NCBI GenBank assembly: GCA_007121975.1
Contig: SKJO01000105.1
Span: 1 to 17,605 of the forward strand
DNA length: 17,605 nucleotides
Direction: 5' to 3'
From: Nitriliruptoraceae bacterium
GTDB taxonomy: Bacteria; Actinomycetota; Nitriliruptoria; Nitriliruptorales; Nitriliruptoraceae
Both the position numbers and the translations under genes were made by a program. This document shows, in pieces, positions 16,006-17,605 of the stretch; within the stretch, counting starts at the first letter, position 1; each line of letters begins with the position of its first letter. The notes beneath the pieces are model-generated. The model was not told where the DNA came from. It did no database searches and saw only the letters and a list, made by a program, of their open reading frames with translations.

Positions 16006-17178
16006 TCACCGTCCGAGGTGGTCCTGCGATCCCGGGCGTGGCAGCCCGCGCTGACGGTCCCACAGGTCGGCGACCTGCAGCATCCGCGCCACATCGCTCG
16101 GCGACACGATGCCCACCACCACGCCGTCGCGCACGACCACGACGCGGCCGTCCTCGCCGGCACCCATGCGGGGCAGGACCGCGGTGAGCGGCTCGTCGGG
16201 GTCGGCCAGCGCGAGCTGATCGGCCGGGCAGGCGATGTCCTCGACCAGGGTGGTGGCCCGCCGCTCGGGGGCCAGCGCCCGGATCCGGTTCAGCGTGATC
16301 AGTCCGACGGGTCGCCCGGCTTCGTCGACCACGGGGAAGCTCGAGAACCGGCGGCGCAGGACGACCTGCTCGAGCAGATCCGCCACGCTGACCAGCGGGT
16401 GGACGGTGACCGGGTCCGGAGTCATCAACTCCCCGATACGCACCCCCGCCAGCGCGTGCTGGATGCGGGCCTGCTGCTCCTCCGCACCGGCCGCAGCTGT
16501 GACGAACCAGCCGATCAGCACGAGCCACAAGCCTCCGGGGCCGGGTACGAAGACCACCTGGGCGAGTCCGAGTCCGATCAGCACGACGCCGAAGACCCGA
16601 CCGGCCCGTGACGCGGTCACCGCCGCGCTGGTGCGATCGCCCCGCAGCTGCCACAGGATCGCGCGCAGGATCCGCCCACCATCCAGCGGGGCCGCCGGGA
16701 TCAGGTTGAACACCGCCAGCACGATGTTGATCAGTGCCAGCCAGCCGAGCACGCCCACCACGATCCCGCGCACCCCGAGCCCGACCAGTGCCCAGGCCAG
16801 CAGGCCGAAGCCGACCCCGAGCCCCAGGCTGACCATCGGACCGACCGCGGCGATGCGCAGGTCGGCGCGCGGACTCGGTGCGTCCCCGCGCAGCTTGGCG
16901 ACCCCCCCGAACAGCCACAGCACGATCCCGTCCACCTCCACGCCGTGGTGCCGGGCCACGATCGCGTGCGCGAGCTCGTGGGCGAGCAGGGAGGCGAAGA
17001 AGGCGACCGCGGCGATCGTGCCCGCGATCCACGCGACCGCGACGTCGATCCCCTCGAACAGCACCGGGAACTGCACCGTGGACAGCCCGATCAGGATCAG
17101 CGAGAAGATGACGAGCACGGTCCAGTTCACGCCGATGCGGATACCGGCGAGCCGGCCAAGGCTGAGGGTCTCGTTCAC
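16006..17178 (-). CDS. Site-2 protease family (M50) intramembrane metalloprotease with CBS domains
   Basis: This 390-residue membrane zinc protease has about six transmembrane segments and a C-terminal pair of CBS domains. Zinc ligands and catalytic Glu are in HELAH (67-71), and the third ligand is the Asp of FNLIPAAPLDGGR (Asp166), the classic M50B signature. The CBS tandem (about 220-360) contains MTPDPVTVHPLVSVADLLEQ and VVVVRDGVVVGIVSPSDVAR, and probably senses a nucleotide. The layout matches the Rip3-like/MJ0392-type group. GTG 17178 has GGAG 7 nt upstream and starts directly before the first membrane helix; the open frame extends to 17568, but that part overlaps the opposite-strand gene and has no family features. 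It lies 93 bp upstream of miaB; whether they share a transcript is uncertain. Confidence 0.92.
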   Translation of the reverse strand: MNETLSLGRLAGIRIGVNWTVLVIFSLILIGLSTVQFPVLFEGIDVAVAWIAGTIAAVAFFASLLAHELAHAIVARHHGVEVDGIVLWLFGGVAKLRGDAPSPRADLRIAAVGPMVSLGLGVGFGLLAWALVGLGVRGIVVGVLGWLALINIVLAVFNLIPAAPLDGGRILRAILWQLRGDRTSAAVTASRAGRVFGVVLIGLGLAQVVFVPGPGGLWLVLIGWFVTAAAGAEEQQARIQHALAGVRIGELMTPDPVTVHPLVSVADLLEQVVLRRRFSSFPVVDEAGRPVGLITLNRIRALAPERRATTLVEDIACPADQLALADPDEPLTAVLPRMGAGEDGRVVVVRDGVVVGIVSPSDVARMLQVADLWDRQRGLPRPGSQDHLGR

Positions 17179-17246
17179 GGGTGGGCTCCGAATCCTTCCT
17201 TCACCTGGGACAACGCCTCGGCGGGGGCGATCCTTCCGCCCCGACC

Positions 17247-17252
17247 TAGGCT
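17247..17252 (+). promoter_or_regulatory. Candidate -10 element (TAGGCT) for the rightward alpha-galactosidase-like gene
   Basis: ACCTAGGCTCG matches the TANNNT -10 pattern seen repeatedly in this window and lies 31 bp before GTG 17284. Its reverse, TAGGTC, is a weaker candidate for the leftward protease gene. Confidence 0.4.
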
Positions 17253-17283
17253 CGCGCAGAGAACCGAGAAGCGAGCGCCGCAC

Positions 17284-17605
17284 GTGACCACCCCGACCTG
17301 GCTGACGGGCACCCGCACCGCCCTGCTGCTCGACCCGGTTGAGGGCGGACTGCCGGTGATCCGCTGGTGGGGGCCGGCACCCGGCCCGGGCGCGGACCCG
17401 GCCGCCAGCGCCCGGGCGCTGACTCCGGCGCAGGCCCAGTCGACCCTCGACGCACGGATCGAGCTCCGTCTGCTCCCGGAGCACGCCGCCGGGTTCCCCG
17501 GGGCACCGGGGCTGCTCGGCAGCTTCGCCGACGGCACCGGGTGGGCGCCGCGGTTCGCGGCCTGCCACCTCGACGTCGGCGACGACCGGGTGCTGGTGCG
17601 GGCCG
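17284..17605 (+). CDS. Probable GH36 alpha-galactosidase, N-terminal fragment (runs off the window)
   Basis: The hand translation from GTG 17284 is open to the window edge, giving 107 residues. TALLLDPVEGGLPVIRWWGP followed by ELRLLPEHAAGFPGAPGLLG and APRFAACHLDVGDDRVLVRA matches the N-terminal beta-sandwich region of actinobacterial GH36 alpha-galactosidases (typical pattern LPxxLHWG ... LLPEHSxGWxGRPGLxGHR). The catalytic (beta/alpha)8 barrel, which would carry the nucleophile Asp, lies outside the window, so catalytic competence cannot be judged. The ribosome binding site is weak. The gene is divergent from the site-2 protease and may be sugar-related rather than part of the core cluster. 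Confidence 0.65.
   Translation, partial: MTTPTWLTGTRTALLLDPVEGGLPVIRWWGPAPGPGADPAASARALTPAQAQSTLDARIELRLLPEHAAGFPGAPGLLGSFADGTGWAPRFAACHLDVGDDRVLVRA

Noticed and set aside
17179..17568. Long N-terminal extension of the site-2 protease
   Set aside because: The extra frame overlaps the opposite-strand alpha-galactosidase-like gene, has no family features and starts without a ribosome binding site; GTG 17178 has GGAG at proper distance.

Overview
The window is high-GC and gene-dense, with GTG and probably CTG start codons. Its core gene order is typical of Actinomycetota: site-2 protease, miaB, miaA, dapF and hflX on the minus strand, then lexA, a divergent LysM gene, nrdR and nrdJ. Mycobacterium tuberculosis has a similar neighbourhood (Rv2718c nrdR, Rv2719c LysM protein, Rv2720 lexA, Rv2725c hflX, Rv2726c dapF, Rv2727c miaA, Rv2733c miaB). 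The exported protein with S-layer-homology repeats inside the miaA-dapF cluster suggests a deep-branching lineage rather than a Mycobacterium or Streptomyces relative. That placement is inference.

Layout. 1-1924 (-): the 5' part of nrdJ, a class II (B12-dependent) ribonucleotide reductase, interrupted by a complete 355-residue intein with a LAGLIDADG homing-endonuclease domain. 1925-2371: divergent regulatory region with a probable NrdR box pair and a 14-bp palindrome. 2372-6958: AI-2E/PerM-type membrane protein (+), amidase (-), two-domain GNAT protein (+) and double-hotdog protein (-). 7010-9230: nrdR (+), LysM protein (-), an intergenic region with four LexA boxes, lexA (+) and a secreted CAP-domain protein (+). 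9248-17178 (-): a run transcribed from right to left in the order site-2 protease, miaB, miaA, SLH/glycosyl-hydrolase-like protein, dapF, hflX. 17284-end (+): the N-terminus of a probable GH36 alpha-galactosidase.

How the genes fit together. NrdR, encoded at 7010, is the expected repressor of nrdJ and has candidate boxes upstream of it. LexA is expected to repress its own gene and the divergent LysM gene, which matches the position of the SOS-linked cell-division regulator of mycobacteria. DNA-damage response and dNTP supply are therefore encoded side by side. MiaA and MiaB carry out successive steps of tRNA A37 modification, DapF makes meso-diaminopimelate and HflX is a ribosome-associated GTPase.

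The most notable items are the nrdJ intein, inserted exactly before a cysteine that should be redox-active in the reductase; the cluster of four LexA boxes; the exported SLH protein inside a housekeeping cluster; the GNAT fusion; and two genes best explained by CTG starts. I saw no rRNA, tRNA, CRISPR array, insertion sequence or convincing intrinsic terminator.
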